This document shows positions 9,075-9,691 of a stretch of DNA of 9,691 nucleotides, piece by piece; positions within the stretch are counted from its first letter, which is position 1, and the number at the start of each line of letters is the position of its first letter. The translations under genes were made by a program, and so were the position numbers. The stretch covers positions 1 through 9,691 of the forward strand of contig DKNF01000134.1 in assembly GCA_002470165.1 (NCBI GenBank), given 5' to 3'. The notes beneath the pieces were generated by a model. It was not told the origin of the DNA and did no database searches. It saw nothing but the letters and a program-made list of their open reading frames with translations. This DNA comes from Betaproteobacteria bacterium UBA7395 (GTDB lineage: Bacteria > Pseudomonadota > Gammaproteobacteria > Burkholderiales > Rhodocyclaceae).

Positions 9075-9691
<617 letters not shown>

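Overview
The window is GC-rich and its codon use and gene content fit a betaproteobacterium. The best guess is the Rhodocyclales (Dechloromonas/Azonexus-like) or a near relative. The basis is a full-length cobalamin-dependent MetH preceded by an S-adenosylhomocysteine (SAH) riboswitch, a DUF3079 protein, a CspA-type cold-shock protein and an NtrC-family two-component pair. This taxonomic call is inference from family knowledge; no search was run. I see no insertion sequence, tRNA, rRNA, CRISPR array or prophage gene.

Left part (1-5668, all on the minus strand): the likely transcription order is metH, then a 70-residue cysteine-rich DUF3079 protein, a short-chain dehydrogenase (SDR) and a HAD-family phosphatase. 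The DUF3079 gene starts 13 nt after metH, and its stop codon overlaps the SDR start (ATGA). The HAD gene follows after a 67-nt gap. A further minus-strand gene begins at position 36 and runs off the left edge; it has a very strong Shine-Dalgarno sequence and its own 198-nt leader. The metH leader (about 5669-5822) holds a sigma-70-like promoter, an SAH aptamer with a complete pseudoknot, and an intrinsic terminator whose 5' arm reuses the aptamer's last strand. Together these read as a transcriptional ON switch: high SAH keeps the terminator from folding and metH is expressed. MetH uses homocysteine, the product of SAH hydrolysis, so the logic closes the activated methyl cycle.

Middle part (5823-7041): a divergent intergenic region with a long inverted repeat separates metH from a plus-strand csp gene that has a leader of about 140 nt. 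Downstream of csp are three consecutive stem-loops and two small conserved-looking genes of unknown function (58 and 122 aa). The second carries a CxxC motif.

Right part (7077-9691, minus strand): a sigma-54-dependent NtrC-family response regulator, cut by the right edge, overlaps by 4 bp (GTGA) with a membrane-bound sensor kinase. The kinase has a large periplasmic sensing region, a HAMP domain, and HisKA and HATPase domains.

The most interesting points are the riboswitch/terminator architecture and the uncharacterised DUF3079 protein apparently under its control. Next are a parS-like 16-mer inside metH and the inverted repeat between the two divergent promoters.
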